Part shown: piece by piece, positions 34,122 to 43,279 of the stretch
How the letters are laid out: the number at the start of each line of letters is the position of its first letter
How positions within the stretch are numbered: position 1 is the stretch's first letter
Source: Buttiauxella ferragutiae
Lineage (GTDB): Bacteria; Pseudomonadota; Gammaproteobacteria; Enterobacterales; Enterobacteriaceae
Strand: one strand, 5' to 3'
Assembly: GCF_001654915.1 (NCBI RefSeq)
Contig: NZ_LXEQ01000065.1
Length of the DNA stretch: 64,000 nucleotides
Notes under the pieces: generated by a model
What the model was told of the DNA's origin: nothing
Databases searched by the model: none
Seen by the model: only the letters and a program-made list of their open reading frames with translations
Made by a program: the position numbers and the translations under genes

Positions 34122-35352
34122 GCGACTTCCTCCGCTTGATATTGGCCTGCACCACCAGGTAATCGAACAGTGGCGCAAAGAGGTTGGCGAACAAGATCGC
34201 CAGCATCATCCCTTCTGGATAGGCTGGGTTGACGACACGAATCAAGACACACATCACCCCGATGAGTGCCCCGTACCACCATTTACCTTTGTTGGTAAAC
34301 GAGGCAGAAACAGGGTCGGTCGCCATGAACATCATGCCGAAGGCAAAACCACCCAGCACCAGGTGCCAGTACCACGGCATAGCAAACAGCGGGTTAGTTG
34401 CAGAACCGATGAAGTTAAACAGGGTGGCTGTCGCAATCATGCCGAGCATTACCCCCGCGACAATGCGCCAGGAAGCCACGCGGCCAAACAGAATAATCGC
34501 ACCGCCAATCAGAATCATCAGTGTTGAAACTTCACCAATCGAACCAGGAATGTTGCCAAGGAAAGCATCCATCCATGTGACAGGTTGACCGGTTCCTACA
34601 TTCACCAGGCCTTCGCTACCGCCGTTCGCCCACTGGGAAAGAGGAGTTGCACCTGAGAAACCATCTGCCGCAGTCCACACCAAATCACCTGAAATCTGCG
34701 CAGGGTATGCGAAGAACAGGAAGGCGCGGCCAGCTAATGCCGGGTTTAGGAAGTTACGGCCTGTTCCACCGAAGATCTCTTTAGCGATAACCACACCGAA
34801 AGTGATACCGAGTGCGGCTTGCCAAAGTGGTAGCGTTGGAGGAACCACCAGCGCAAACAGAATAGAAGTGACAAAAAAGCCTTCGTTAACTTCATGTTTG
34901 CGGATGATCGCAAACATGACTTCCCAAAAACCACCCACCAAAAATACAGTGATGTAGATTGGCAGGAAGAAGACCGCCCCGAGGGTCATCATGCTGAGCC
35001 AGCCAGCATCCGGCGTAAAGTTCACTCCGAGCCATTGGGCAACAACATAATGCCAGTCAGATGAAATCACCTGTTGGAGCTGTTCTGCACCGTACATTTT
35101 GTTCAGTGCGGGAATGGTTTGTAGCCCGACGTTGTACATGCCCCAGAACATGGCTGGGAATACCGCAAACCACACCAGGATCATCATGCGTTTCAAATCG
35201 ATAGCATCACGAACATGGGAAGCTCCAGGCGTAACGATGCCTGGTGTATAGAACAATGTCGCCGTAGCTTCAAAGAGTGGGTAGTATTTTTCTAGCTTTC
35301 CGCCTTGAGTGAAATGCGGCTCTAGTTTTTCAAATAAATGCTTCAAGCCCAT
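34114..35352 (-). CDS. nqrB: Na+-NQR subunit B (covalent FMN, riboflavin)
   Basis: Largest membrane subunit, 412 residues, about ten helices, with the sodium path and quinone site. The FMN-attachment motif SGAT ends at Thr-236, the same number as in Vibrio cholerae NqrB. Other signatures are MMILVWFAVFPAMFWGMYNVG and GRNFLNPALAGRAFLFFAYP. It begins four bases after the nqrA stop. Confidence 0.97.
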   Translation of the reverse strand: MGLKHLFEKLEPHFTQGGKLEKYYPLFEATATLFYTPGIVTPGASHVRDAIDLKRMMILVWFAVFPAMFWGMYNVGLQTIPALNKMYGAEQLQQVISSDWHYVVAQWLGVNFTPDAGWLSMMTLGAVFFLPIYITVFLVGGFWEVMFAIIRKHEVNEGFFVTSILFALVVPPTLPLWQAALGITFGVVIAKEIFGGTGRNFLNPALAGRAFLFFAYPAQISGDLVWTAADGFSGATPLSQWANGGSEGLVNVGTGQPVTWMDAFLGNIPGSIGEVSTLMILIGGAIILFGRVASWRIVAGVMLGMIATATLFNFIGSATNPLFAMPWYWHLVLGGFAFGMMFMATDPVSASFTNKGKWWYGALIGVMCVLIRVVNPAYPEGMMLAILFANLFAPLFDYLVVQANIKRRKSRG

Positions 35353-35355
35353 GAC

Positions 35356-36699
35356 TTATCCTTCCTGCTCGATGCGGGTTAACACCTCGCGTAGCACTGG
35401 ACCGTATTCATACTTCCCAGGGCAAACATAGGTACAAAGCGCTAAATCTTCTTCATCCAGCTCCAGACACCCCAACGCCTGAGCGCTGTCGGTATCCCCC
35501 GCCAGTAAATCGCGCAATAACATCGTTGGCAGAATATCCAGCGGCATCACACGTTCATAGTTGCCGATTGGCACCATTGAGCGCTCACCACCATTGGTAT
35601 CTGTTGAGAAGTTAAAGAGTTTCCGCTTCAGGAAGTGGCCGACGGTGGTACGGGTAATTGAATATTTATCAGCACCCGGCATAACCCAACCAAATAGCTC
35701 TTTTTCACGCCCTTCTTTCAGCACGGTAACCTGCAGGTGGAAACGACCAAGCCAGGCTAGAGGACCAGCAGCCATTGTTCCACTTAACACCGAACCCGAA
35801 ACAACGCGGTTTTCGCCTTCTTCCAGCTCACCCGCCGTAAGCACATCGAGCGAAGCACCCAGGCATGTGCGAATCAGGCGCGGCTTTTTAACCTGCGGGC
35901 CAGCTAACGCAATAACGCGTTCGGTCCACACCTCGCCTTCCACGAACAATTTGCCAATGGCAATCACATCCTGGTAATTCAGGTGCCAGACCATTTTTTG
36001 CAAACTAACCGGTTCGAGGAAGTGGATGTGTGTGCCCACTAACCCAGCGGGATGAGGGCCAGCAAACTCATTGAAAGTCACTTGCCCAACAGGATGACCA
36101 CCGAGCTTACCGCCCCCCGCCTGACAGACGTGGACTTTGCCATCTGTCAATCGGGATAGCAGGGTTAAACCGGCGTCAAACATTTCGCGGTGGGCGCGAA
36201 TAATGGGTTGTGGGTCAGCCGCCAGCGGATTGGTGTCGATAGCGGTGACAAAAATGGCGGCAGGAACGCTTGCGGGTTGTGGGGCTTTGCTGAATGGACG
36301 AGTCCGCAGCGCAGTCCACAAACCGGAAGCTAATAATTGCGACTGAACGGTCTCACGCGGCAGTTTGGCAAGGCTGTCTGGTGCAAAACGTTCGAAAACG
36401 ACCTGCTCATCACCTTGAACCTCAATAACCAGAGATTGCAGCACTCGACGCTCGCCACGGTTAATCGCTTTTACCGTTCCACTTGCAGGTGCAGTAAAGA
36501 GTACGCCTGGGTTCTTTTTATCTTCGAAGAGTGGCTGGCCTTTCAATACCTTGTCGCCCTCTTGCACCAGCATAGAAGGACGCATGCCCACATACTCTTC
36601 ACCGAGCAGGGCCACTAAGGGTATCGCTGGGCCGTCATGAATTTGCTGTTCCGGCAAACCGGCAATAGGCAAATCCAGACCTTTTTTGATTTTTATCAT
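35356..36699 (-). CDS. nqrA: Na+-NQR subunit A
   Basis: First gene of the operon. The 447-residue soluble subunit sits on the cytoplasmic side and contributes to quinone binding. It shows the NqrA start (MIKIKKGLDLPIAGLPEQ), the lipoyl-like DKKNPGVLFTAPASGTVKAINRGERR region, and the C-terminal cysteine-bearing LCTYVCPGKYEYGPVLREVL. The nqr set makes sodium-motive force from NADH; E. coli lacks it, while Klebsiella, Yersinia and Vibrio have it. The promoter must lie in the 486-base gap to yafK. Confidence 0.97.
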   Translation of the reverse strand: MIKIKKGLDLPIAGLPEQQIHDGPAIPLVALLGEEYVGMRPSMLVQEGDKVLKGQPLFEDKKNPGVLFTAPASGTVKAINRGERRVLQSLVIEVQGDEQVVFERFAPDSLAKLPRETVQSQLLASGLWTALRTRPFSKAPQPASVPAAIFVTAIDTNPLAADPQPIIRAHREMFDAGLTLLSRLTDGKVHVCQAGGGKLGGHPVGQVTFNEFAGPHPAGLVGTHIHFLEPVSLQKMVWHLNYQDVIAIGKLFVEGEVWTERVIALAGPQVKKPRLIRTCLGASLDVLTAGELEEGENRVVSGSVLSGTMAAGPLAWLGRFHLQVTVLKEGREKELFGWVMPGADKYSITRTTVGHFLKRKLFNFSTDTNGGERSMVPIGNYERVMPLDILPTMLLRDLLAGDTDSAQALGCLELDEEDLALCTYVCPGKYEYGPVLREVLTRIEQEG

Positions 36700-37185
36700 A
36701 AGGTTATCACGTTTAAAATTGGCTTAAACATACCGACAAAAACTGTAGCCGACAACGGATGGGTCGAAACAGGGTTCAACCGATGCGACACATAAGGCAG
36801 ATTAAAAATGGAAACGCATCCGTTCACTATTGCGAGAGGGAGTGCTAAGTCGCCCTTATGATCGGGACAACTGACTTATGGATAGTTTCCGTTCTAATCC
36901 GCAGGTCAACATTCGCGGGGGATTTTAGCATCAATAGGGTCTGGAATGGCGAGAAATCGACACTCCGATATGCAGCAATGCGAGCTGTTACGCAAAAAGT
37001 TAACTTACAGGGTTTATCTATTATCAGATAAACGTTAGATATGTTGCTAAATGCTTCGTATCAAGCTTGCGAAAATTCATAACGGTGCTAATGTTGAGCG
37101 CTCCTAATCCAGAGCATTCTGATTTCGGGTCTCTTATTTTGCCGTCCTGGCATTTGGTATAAGTCTTATCAAGGAATAAAGCAGT
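36700..37185. other. Divergent control region nqrA / yafK
   Basis: About 486 bases between the divergent nqrA and yafK genes. It contains the promoters of both. One clear inverted repeat is GTTTATCT-ATTATC-AGATAAAC at 37012-37033, nearer yafK. I find no other gene, known riboswitch or tRNA. The reading frames present are short. Confidence 0.5.
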
Positions 37186-37923
37186 ATGCGTAAGATCGCA
37201 CTCATTATTGCGATGCTTCTGATACCGTGCATGTCGTTTGCCAGCTTATTGAGCGGCAATACGTCAACCACGCCTGTCAGCAAAGAATTCAAGCAACAAC
37301 TTATGGGCTCTCCTGTTTATATTCAGATATTTAAGGAAGAGCGCACACTAGAGCTATACGTAAAGATGGGCGAACAGTTCCAACTGCTCGACAGCTATAG
37401 CATCTGTAACTATTCCGGTGGGTTAGGTCCAAAACAGCGTCAGGGTGATTTTAAGAGTCCTGAAGGTTTTTATAACGTGACCCGCAACCAGCTCAAACCT
37501 GATAGCCGCTTTTATAAAGCCATTAACATCGGCTTCCCAAATGAGTTTGATCGCTCACATGGTTATCAAGGCCAATATCTGATGATTCACGGTGCTTGCG
37601 TGTCTGTTGGCTGCTATGCCATGACTGACAGCAACATTGATGAGATTTTCCAGTTTGTTACCGGGGCACTGGTGTTCGGCCAGCCAAGCGTGCAAGTTAG
37701 CATTTATCCGTTCCGCATGACTGACGCCAATATGGAACGCCACAAGTATTCGTACTACATCAACTTCTGGAAACAACTGAAGCCGGGCTATGACTACTTT
37801 ACGGCAAATCACCAGCCACCAGGCGTTTCTGTTATCAGCGGTAATTACGTGATTAGTAAGCCGGTTGTGCCAACGACACAACCACAGCTGGCATCAAACT
37901 ACGCGCTCCCCGAGACAAAATAA
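37186..37923 (+). CDS. yafK: Peptidoglycan-lipoprotein amidohydrolase YafK (DpaA)
   Basis: A periplasmic YkuD-fold enzyme of 245 residues with a signal peptide (about residues 1-19). The active-site motif HGACVSVGCYAM carries the catalytic His and Cys. In E. coli, YafK/DpaA (LdtF) detaches Braun's lipoprotein from peptidoglycan instead of making 3-3 crosslinks. The sequence is closely E. coli-like (SPVYIQIFKEERTLELYVK, GFPNEFDRSHGYQG). Its last 30 bases overlap the end of convergent yafJ. Confidence 0.94.
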   Translation: MRKIALIIAMLLIPCMSFASLLSGNTSTTPVSKEFKQQLMGSPVYIQIFKEERTLELYVKMGEQFQLLDSYSICNYSGGLGPKQRQGDFKSPEGFYNVTRNQLKPDSRFYKAINIGFPNEFDRSHGYQGQYLMIHGACVSVGCYAMTDSNIDEIFQFVTGALVFGQPSVQVSIYPFRMTDANMERHKYSYYINFWKQLKPGYDYFTANHQPPGVSVISGNYVISKPVVPTTQPQLASNYALPETK

Positions 37924-38661
37924 TTCCGACTCACCTGGTGCAATCTTGTGCCAGGTTTCGTTTCCTGTCAGAGGTTGAGTCGCGATGACCGTGACCACAT
38001 CATTGAGTGTGGTCTCTTCCTGAAAATCGATTTCCACATCCTGGTCCAACAGTTTTGCCACGCCAAAGGGTGCCCGTCGGGTTATCCAGTACAGGTTCGT
38101 GGAACAGAACGCCATCACGTAGCGCCCATCCGACAACAACATATTAAACACACCTTTCTCGCGCAATTGCCCCGCAAGTTCGGTGATGTAACGGAACACT
38201 GCCTGCATATTGCCAGGCGTTCGTGGATAACGTTGTGTCAGCTTATGCAGCAGCCAGCAAAATGCTTGTTCACTGTCAGTTTCACCGATTGGACGGAACG
38301 GCCCGGTATCAAGAGAGCGATGTCCTTTAAGCTGGCCATTGTGGGCATAAGTCCAGTTACGGCCCCATAGTTCACGCGTAAACGGATGGGTATTCTCGAG
38401 CGCCACTTTACCGCGGTTTGCCTGACGAATATGTGCGACTACTGAACAGGATTTGATCGGATAATCCTGCACAAGTTTAGCAATGGGTGAATTAAAGCTG
38501 GGTTGCGGATCTTTGAACGTGCGGCAACCTTTACCTTCATAAAAGGTAATTCCCCAGCCATCTTTATGTGGCCCTGTTCCACCGCCACGCTGTACCAACC
38601 CAGTAAAACTAAAGCAAATATCCGTTGGTACGTTGGCGCTCATCCCGAGCAGTTCGCACAT
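37894..38661 (-). CDS. yafJ: Class II glutamine amidotransferase YafJ
   Basis: A 255-residue Ntn-type glutamine amidotransferase domain without a partner synthase domain. The N-terminal nucleophile Cys-2 (MCELLGMSANVP) and the GGGTGPHKDGWG, RQANRGKVALENTHPF and AHNGQLKGH segments are intact. Exact substrate is unknown. It is convergent with yafK, overlapping by 30 bases at the 3' ends. Upstream of it lies a pair of dispersed repeats before gmhA. Confidence 0.93.
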   Translation of the reverse strand: MCELLGMSANVPTDICFSFTGLVQRGGGTGPHKDGWGITFYEGKGCRTFKDPQPSFNSPIAKLVQDYPIKSCSVVAHIRQANRGKVALENTHPFTRELWGRNWTYAHNGQLKGHRSLDTGPFRPIGETDSEQAFCWLLHKLTQRYPRTPGNMQAVFRYITELAGQLREKGVFNMLLSDGRYVMAFCSTNLYWITRRAPFGVAKLLDQDVEIDFQEETTLNDVVTVIATQPLTGNETWHKIAPGESELFCLGERVV

Positions 38662-38690
38662 ATTAACCTCCCACTACTCATTCTTTTGTT

Positions 38691-38808
38691 TTCACCTTCT
38701 CCCTGGGAAGAAGGCAGGGATGAGGGCGACCCGAACCTGAGGACAAACTCAATATTCAGGTGCCATCTTTTCCCCCTCACCCTAACCCTCTCCCTGATGG
38801 AGAGGGAA
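38691..38808. repeat. Pair of dispersed palindromic repeats (CCCTCACCC family)
   Basis: Two inverted units of the same family as at 29374-29457: one at about 38691-38727 (CACCTTCTCCC...GGGATGAGGGC) and one at 38772-38808 (CCCTCACCCTAACCCTCTCCC-type left arm, GGAGAGGGAAC right arm). They lie between gmhA (end) and yafJ (start), both on the minus strand, and may stabilise or end the gmhA transcript. Confidence 0.65.
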
Positions 38809-38824
38809 CAAGATCAGGCAGAAC

Positions 38825-39406
38825 TTAAGCTTTAACCATCTCTTTTTCGATAAGCTGGATCAGGATGTGAATCACTTTAATGTGAATTTCCTGAATGCGG
38901 TCAGCGTAACCAAAGTGCGGAACGCGAATTTCAACATCCGCAGTGCCATCCATTTTGCCACCGTCTTTCCCGGTCAGGGTAATGACTTTCATGCCTTTCG
39001 CACGCGCAGCTTCAATGGCTTTAATCACGTTGCCGGAATTACCTGAAGTGGAGATCCCCAGCAGCACGTCGCCTTCACGCCCAACCGCTTCAATGTAACG
39101 AGAGAATATATACTCGTAGCCAAAATCGTTGCTCACACAAGAGATGTGGCTGACATCAGAAATAGCGATTGCCGGGTAGCCTGGGCGGTTTTCACGGTAG
39201 CGGCCTGTCAGTTCTTCAGCAAAGTGCATTGCATCGCAATGTGAGCCGCCGTTACCGCATGACAGCACTTTGCCGCCTGCTTTGAAGCTATCAGCCAGCA
39301 GTACTGCTGCACGCTGAATCGCGTGAATGTTAGCGTCATCTTTCAGGAAGTTAGCCAGTGTTTCTGCTGCTTCATTCAATTCGTTACGAATAAGATCCTG
39401 GTACAT
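38825..39406 (-). CDS. gmhA: Sedoheptulose 7-phosphate isomerase
   Basis: Makes D-glycero-D-manno-heptose 7-phosphate, the first step to the heptose of the LPS core. The start at 39406 gives 193 residues; the sequence is nearly that of E. coli GmhA/LpcA (SCGNGGSHCDAMHFAEELTGRYR, LLGISTSGNSGNV, HIKVIHILIQLIEKEMVK), with one added C-terminal Ala. AAGGACATCCTC precedes the ATG. A longer frame to 39475 is a chance extension. Divergent from fadE. Confidence 0.97.
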   Translation of the reverse strand: MYQDLIRNELNEAAETLANFLKDDANIHAIQRAAVLLADSFKAGGKVLSCGNGGSHCDAMHFAEELTGRYRENRPGYPAIAISDVSHISCVSNDFGYEYIFSRYIEAVGREGDVLLGISTSGNSGNVIKAIEAARAKGMKVITLTGKDGGKMDGTADVEIRVPHFGYADRIQEIHIKVIHILIQLIEKEMVKA

Positions 39407-39581
39407 GAGGATGTCCTTCAGCATTTTTCGATTGATTAACCCAAGCAGTTTACCGGATAGCGCGAGAAGCGCCATAACCTCCTTCTTTTGCGGTTCTGTG
39501 CGGTAACAATGTGAGCAAGGTTGTAATTATTTTGTGAACATATTGCTAAAAAAAACCACATGAACTAAAACCAATACATCC

Positions 39582-39598
39582 AAGTGGTCAGACCTCCT
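39582..39598 (+). promoter_or_regulatory. FadR operator of fadE
   Basis: AAGTGGTCAGACCTCCT matches the FadR consensus AACTGGTCNGACCAGTT in its core TGGTCAGACC. It lies 22 bases before the fadE start codon, where FadR would repress until acyl-CoA binds. Confidence 0.7.
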
Positions 39599-39619
39599 AC
39601 AAGCAAGGGAGTTTCCTAT

Positions 39620-42064
39620 ATGTTGATTTTGAGTATTGTTGCAACGGTTGTTCTCCTCGGTGTGCTTTTCTATCACCAGGTCAATTTACTGCTCAGTAGC
39701 GCAATTTTGCTGGTGTGGACGGCAGCGCTTGGTTTCGCCGGTATCTGGTCAATCTGGGTGCTCGTTCCGCTGGCGATAATTCTGGTGCCGTTCGTCTTTA
39801 CACCAATGCGTAAATCTTTAATTTCCGCTCCGGTATTCCGTAGCTTCCGTAAAGTCATGCCGCCAATGTCACGTACCGAAAAAGAGGCTATCGACGCCGG
39901 TACAACCTGGTGGGAAGGTGACTTGTTCCGCGGTAAACCAGACTGGGAAAAACTGCATAACTACCCGCAGCCAAAACTGACTGAAGAAGAACAAGCCTTT
40001 ATCGATGGCCCGGTTGAAGAAGCCTGCCGCCTGGCAAATGACTTCCAAATCACACACGAAATGGCAGATTTACCGCCAGAGTTGTGGGCTTATTTAAAAG
40101 AACATCGCTTCTTCGCGATGATCATCAAGAAAGAGTACGGCGGCCTGGAGTTTTCTGCTTACGCGCAATCTCGCGTACTGCAAAAACTGTCTGGTGTTTC
40201 CGGCATTCTGGCGATTACCGTAGGTGTGCCTAACTCATTAGGTCCAGGCGAACTTCTGCAACATTACGGTACTGAAGAACAGAAAGATCATTACCTGCCA
40301 CGCCTGGCTCGCGGGCAAGAAATCCCTTGCTTTGCATTAACCAGCCCAGAAGCCGGTTCTGATGCAGGCGCGATTCCTGATACCGGCGTGGTTTGCATGG
40401 GCGAATGGCAAGGTCAGCAAGTTCTCGGCATGCGTCTGACCTGGAACAAGCGCTACATCACGCTGGCACCTATTGCCACTGTTCTGGGGCTGGCATTTAA
40501 ATTGTCGGATCCGGACCATTTGCTGGGCGATGAAGAAGAACCAGGCATTACCTGTGCGTTAATTCCAACTCACACTCCGGGAGTGGAAATTGGTAAACGC
40601 CACTTCCCGCTCAATGTGCCATTCCAGAACGGTCCAACTCGCGGTAAAGACATTTTCGTACCGATTGATTACATCATCGGTGGTCCGAAAATGGCCGGCC
40701 AGGGTTGGCGTATGCTGGTGGAATGTCTGTCCGTTGGCCGCGGTATTACACTGCCTTCCAACTCTACCGGTGGTTTGAAATCTGTGGCGATGGCAACGGG
40801 TGCTTATGCTCATATCCGCCGTCAGTTCAGAATCTCTATCGGCAAAATGGAAGGGATTGAAGAGCCACTGGCACGTATCGCGGGTAACGCGTATGTGATG
40901 GATGCAGCCGCTTCACTGGTGACCTACGGCATCATGCTTGGCGAAAAACCAGCGGTTCTGTCTGCCATCGTGAAGTATCACTGTACCCATCGTGGCCAAC
41001 GCGCCATTTTGGATGCGATGGATATTGTCGGCGGTAAAGGCATTATGCTGGGCAATTCTAACTTTGTGGCACGAGCTTATCAGGGCGCACCTATCGCCAT
41101 TACCGTGGAAGGCGCAAACATCCTGACTCGCAGCATGATTATCTTCGGCCAGGGTGCTATTCGTTGCCATCCGTATGTTCTGGATGAAATGACGGCGGCG
41201 CAAAACAATGACGTCAACGCGTTCGATAAGTTGTTGTTCAAACATATCGGCCACGTCGGCAGTAACAAAATGCGCAGCCTGTGGCTGGGTCTGACCAACG
41301 GCCTGAGCAGCGCCACACCGACTAACGATTCAACCAAACGCTACTATCAGTATATGAACCGGCTGAGTGCCAACCTGGCGTTGCTGTCGGATGTATCGAT
41401 GGCCGTGTTAGGCGGTAGCCTGAAGCGCCGTGAACGTATCTCGGCTCGTCTGGGTGATATTCTGAGCCAGCTGTACCTCGCTTCTTCAGTACTGAAACGT
41501 TATGACGACGAAGGCCGTAACGAAGCGGATCTGCCGCTGGTTCACTGGGGCGTTCAGGATGCGTTGTATCAGGCAGAACAGGCGATTGACGATCTGCTGC
41601 GTAACTTCCCGAATGCGTTCGTGGCTGGCATGTTGCGTGTGGTTATCTTCCCACTTGGCCGCCGTTACGATGCACCATCGGACAAGCTGGATCATAAACT
41701 GGCGAAGATCATGCAGATCCCATCAGCGACACGTTCACGCATTGGTCGCGGTCAGTATCTGACGCCAAGCGAGTTCAACCCGGCAGGTCTGCTGGAAGAA
41801 GCACTGATGGACGTAATGGCTGCCGAGCCAATCCATCTGCGCATCTGCAAAGAAACCGGGCATAACCTGCCATTCACTCGCCTGGATGAACAAGCGAAAC
41901 AGTGGCTGGCGGAAGGCAAAATCAACGCAGACGAAGCGGCGATCCTTACCAAAGCCGAAGCAAGCCGTCTGCGCAGTATTAATGTCGATGAGTTCGAACC
42001 GGAGGAGCTGGCAACCATGCCAGTAAAGGTGCCGGAAAAGCATCGTAAGATTGAAGCCGCATAA
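39620..42064 (+). CDS. fadE: Acyl-CoA dehydrogenase FadE
   Basis: First enzyme of fatty-acid beta-oxidation in enterobacteria, linked to the membrane and to the electron-transfer chain. The start at 39620 (AAGGGAG upstream) gives 814 residues, exactly the E. coli length; an earlier frame at 39584 is rejected. Two N-terminal hydrophobic segments (about residues 1-20 and 25-55) precede the FAD-binding dehydrogenase core (FALTSPEAGSDAGAIPDTG; YQGAPIAITVEGANILTRSMIIFGQGAIRCHP). Repressed by FadR through the site at 39582. Divergent from gmhA; a terminator follows. Confidence 0.97.
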   Translation: MLILSIVATVVLLGVLFYHQVNLLLSSAILLVWTAALGFAGIWSIWVLVPLAIILVPFVFTPMRKSLISAPVFRSFRKVMPPMSRTEKEAIDAGTTWWEGDLFRGKPDWEKLHNYPQPKLTEEEQAFIDGPVEEACRLANDFQITHEMADLPPELWAYLKEHRFFAMIIKKEYGGLEFSAYAQSRVLQKLSGVSGILAITVGVPNSLGPGELLQHYGTEEQKDHYLPRLARGQEIPCFALTSPEAGSDAGAIPDTGVVCMGEWQGQQVLGMRLTWNKRYITLAPIATVLGLAFKLSDPDHLLGDEEEPGITCALIPTHTPGVEIGKRHFPLNVPFQNGPTRGKDIFVPIDYIIGGPKMAGQGWRMLVECLSVGRGITLPSNSTGGLKSVAMATGAYAHIRRQFRISIGKMEGIEEPLARIAGNAYVMDAAASLVTYGIMLGEKPAVLSAIVKYHCTHRGQRAILDAMDIVGGKGIMLGNSNFVARAYQGAPIAITVEGANILTRSMIIFGQGAIRCHPYVLDEMTAAQNNDVNAFDKLLFKHIGHVGSNKMRSLWLGLTNGLSSATPTNDSTKRYYQYMNRLSANLALLSDVSMAVLGGSLKRRERISARLGDILSQLYLASSVLKRYDDEGRNEADLPLVHWGVQDALYQAEQAIDDLLRNFPNAFVAGMLRVVIFPLGRRYDAPSDKLDHKLAKIMQIPSATRSRIGRGQYLTPSEFNPAGLLEEALMDVMAAEPIHLRICKETGHNLPFTRLDEQAKQWLAEGKINADEAAILTKAEASRLRSINVDEFEPEELATMPVKVPEKHRKIEAA

Positions 42065-42077
42065 CACTCGATAGTTT

Positions 42078-42103
42078 AAAAAACCCCGTTCGCGGGGTTT
42101 TTT
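42078..42103 (+). terminator. fadE terminator
   Basis: CCCCG-TTCG-CGGGG with an A-run before and a T-run after. It is a classic intrinsic terminator 13 bases after the fadE stop. Confidence 0.93.
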
Positions 42104-42173
42104 ATTGCCCAACAAAAGGCAGTTAACTCATGCTAAAGTGAATGAAAGACTGTTTATCATGAGGCTTCCGATT

Positions 42174-42941
42174 GTGTCTGGTTTGAAAATTACCGTTCTG
42201 CAACAACCGCTAGTCTGGATGGATGGCGCAGCCAACTTACGTCAGTTCGATGTGCTGTTAGATGGCATTCATGGCCGTGACCTGATTGTCTTGCCGGAAA
42301 TGTTCACCACCGGTTTTGCCATGGAAGCCGCCACTCAGTCGCTCGCCGAAGAGGAAGTGATTGACTGGATGCAGTTTAAAGCCCAGCAAACGCAGGCGAT
42401 GATTGCCGGAAGCGCAGCGCTGCAAACTGAACGCGGACCGGTGAACCGCTTTCTTCTTGTTCAGCCGGACGGCAAAGTCCATTTCTACGATAAACGTCAT
42501 TTATTCCGCATGGCGGATGAGCATCACCATTATCAGGCGGGTGAAGAGCGCGTTGTGGTCGAATGGCGTGGCTGGCGTATTTTGCCGCAGGTCTGTTATG
42601 ACTTGCGTTTCCCGGTATGGTCACGCAATCGCAACGATTATGACTTAGCCTTGTATGTCGCAAACTGGCCAGCACCACGTTCGCTGCACTGGCAAAGTTT
42701 GCTGATCGCTCGTGCGATTGAAAACCAGGCGTATGTTGCTGGCTGTAACCGTGTCGGCACTGATGGAAACGGGCATCATTACCGTGGCGACAGCAAAATT
42801 ATTAACCCGCAAGGCGACATTCTGGCAAATGGTGAAGCCCATAAAGCGATGCGCCTGGATGCCGATTTGTCGCTGATTGCCTTGCAGGAATACCGTGAGA
42901 AATTCCCTGCCTGGCAGGATGCCGATCCGTTTATCCTTTAG
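42174..42941 (+). CDS. yafV: Omega-amidase YafV (nitrilase family)
   Basis: Hydrolyses omega-amides such as 2-oxoglutaramate in metabolite repair. The nitrilase triad is present: Glu in LPEMFTTGFA, Lys in YDKRHLF and Cys in QVCYDLRFPVWSR. A GTG start at 42174, with GAGG eight bases upstream, gives MSGLKITVLQQP, aligned with E. coli YafV; an upstream ATG at 42159 is an alternative. Its stop lies two bases from the stop of the convergent hiuH. In E. coli the lysozyme inhibitor gene ivy lies between fadE and yafV; it is absent here. Confidence 0.93.
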   Translation: MSGLKITVLQQPLVWMDGAANLRQFDVLLDGIHGRDLIVLPEMFTTGFAMEAATQSLAEEEVIDWMQFKAQQTQAMIAGSAALQTERGPVNRFLLVQPDGKVHFYDKRHLFRMADEHHHYQAGEERVVVEWRGWRILPQVCYDLRFPVWSRNRNDYDLALYVANWPAPRSLHWQSLLIARAIENQAYVAGCNRVGTDGNGHHYRGDSKIINPQGDILANGEAHKAMRLDADLSLIALQEYREKFPAWQDADPFIL

Positions 42942-42943
42942 TA

Positions 42944-43279
42944 TTAGCTTCCCCGATACGTCGACCACGACCACGGGGAAATCAAAAATGGCAGGTGATA
43001 ATGCCCGCCATTTTGCGTAATCACGAAATCGATTTGCGCGGAGGGATACAACGTTTCTCTGTTCGTCGCCGCAAAATACTGGCCGATTTCTGCAGTCAGA
43101 CGATAGCGCCCTGCCGCTAATGGCGATTGAGTGAAATCCTTCAAACGCCCATCAACATCCGTAACACCCTGAGCGATAATTACCCAGGTTTCTGCGTCCT
43201 GTTGTTCCAGGCGAATCACCACATTGACCGCCGGTTTTCCCAACGCAGTATCCAGAATATGCGTACTCAATTGGCTCAT
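42944..43279 (-). CDS. hiuH: 5-hydroxyisourate hydrolase (transthyretin-like)
   Basis: Opens 5-hydroxyisourate to 2-oxo-4-hydroxy-4-carboxy-5-ureidoimidazoline (OHCU), the second step from urate to allantoin. The 111-residue protein is a transthyretin fold with an active-site histidine near the N-terminus (LSTHILDTALGKPA), a central Arg, and the diagnostic C-terminal tetrapeptide YRGS. There is no signal peptide, so it acts in the cytoplasm. Its ATG overlaps the stop of the fused upstream gene by four bases (ATGA), so it is the third gene of the hpxJ operon. The gene for the preceding urate hydroxylation is not in this window. Confidence 0.93.
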   Translation of the reverse strand: MSQLSTHILDTALGKPAVNVVIRLEQQDAETWVIIAQGVTDVDGRLKDFTQSPLAAGRYRLTAEIGQYFAATNRETLYPSAQIDFVITQNGGHYHLPFLISPWSWSTYRGS

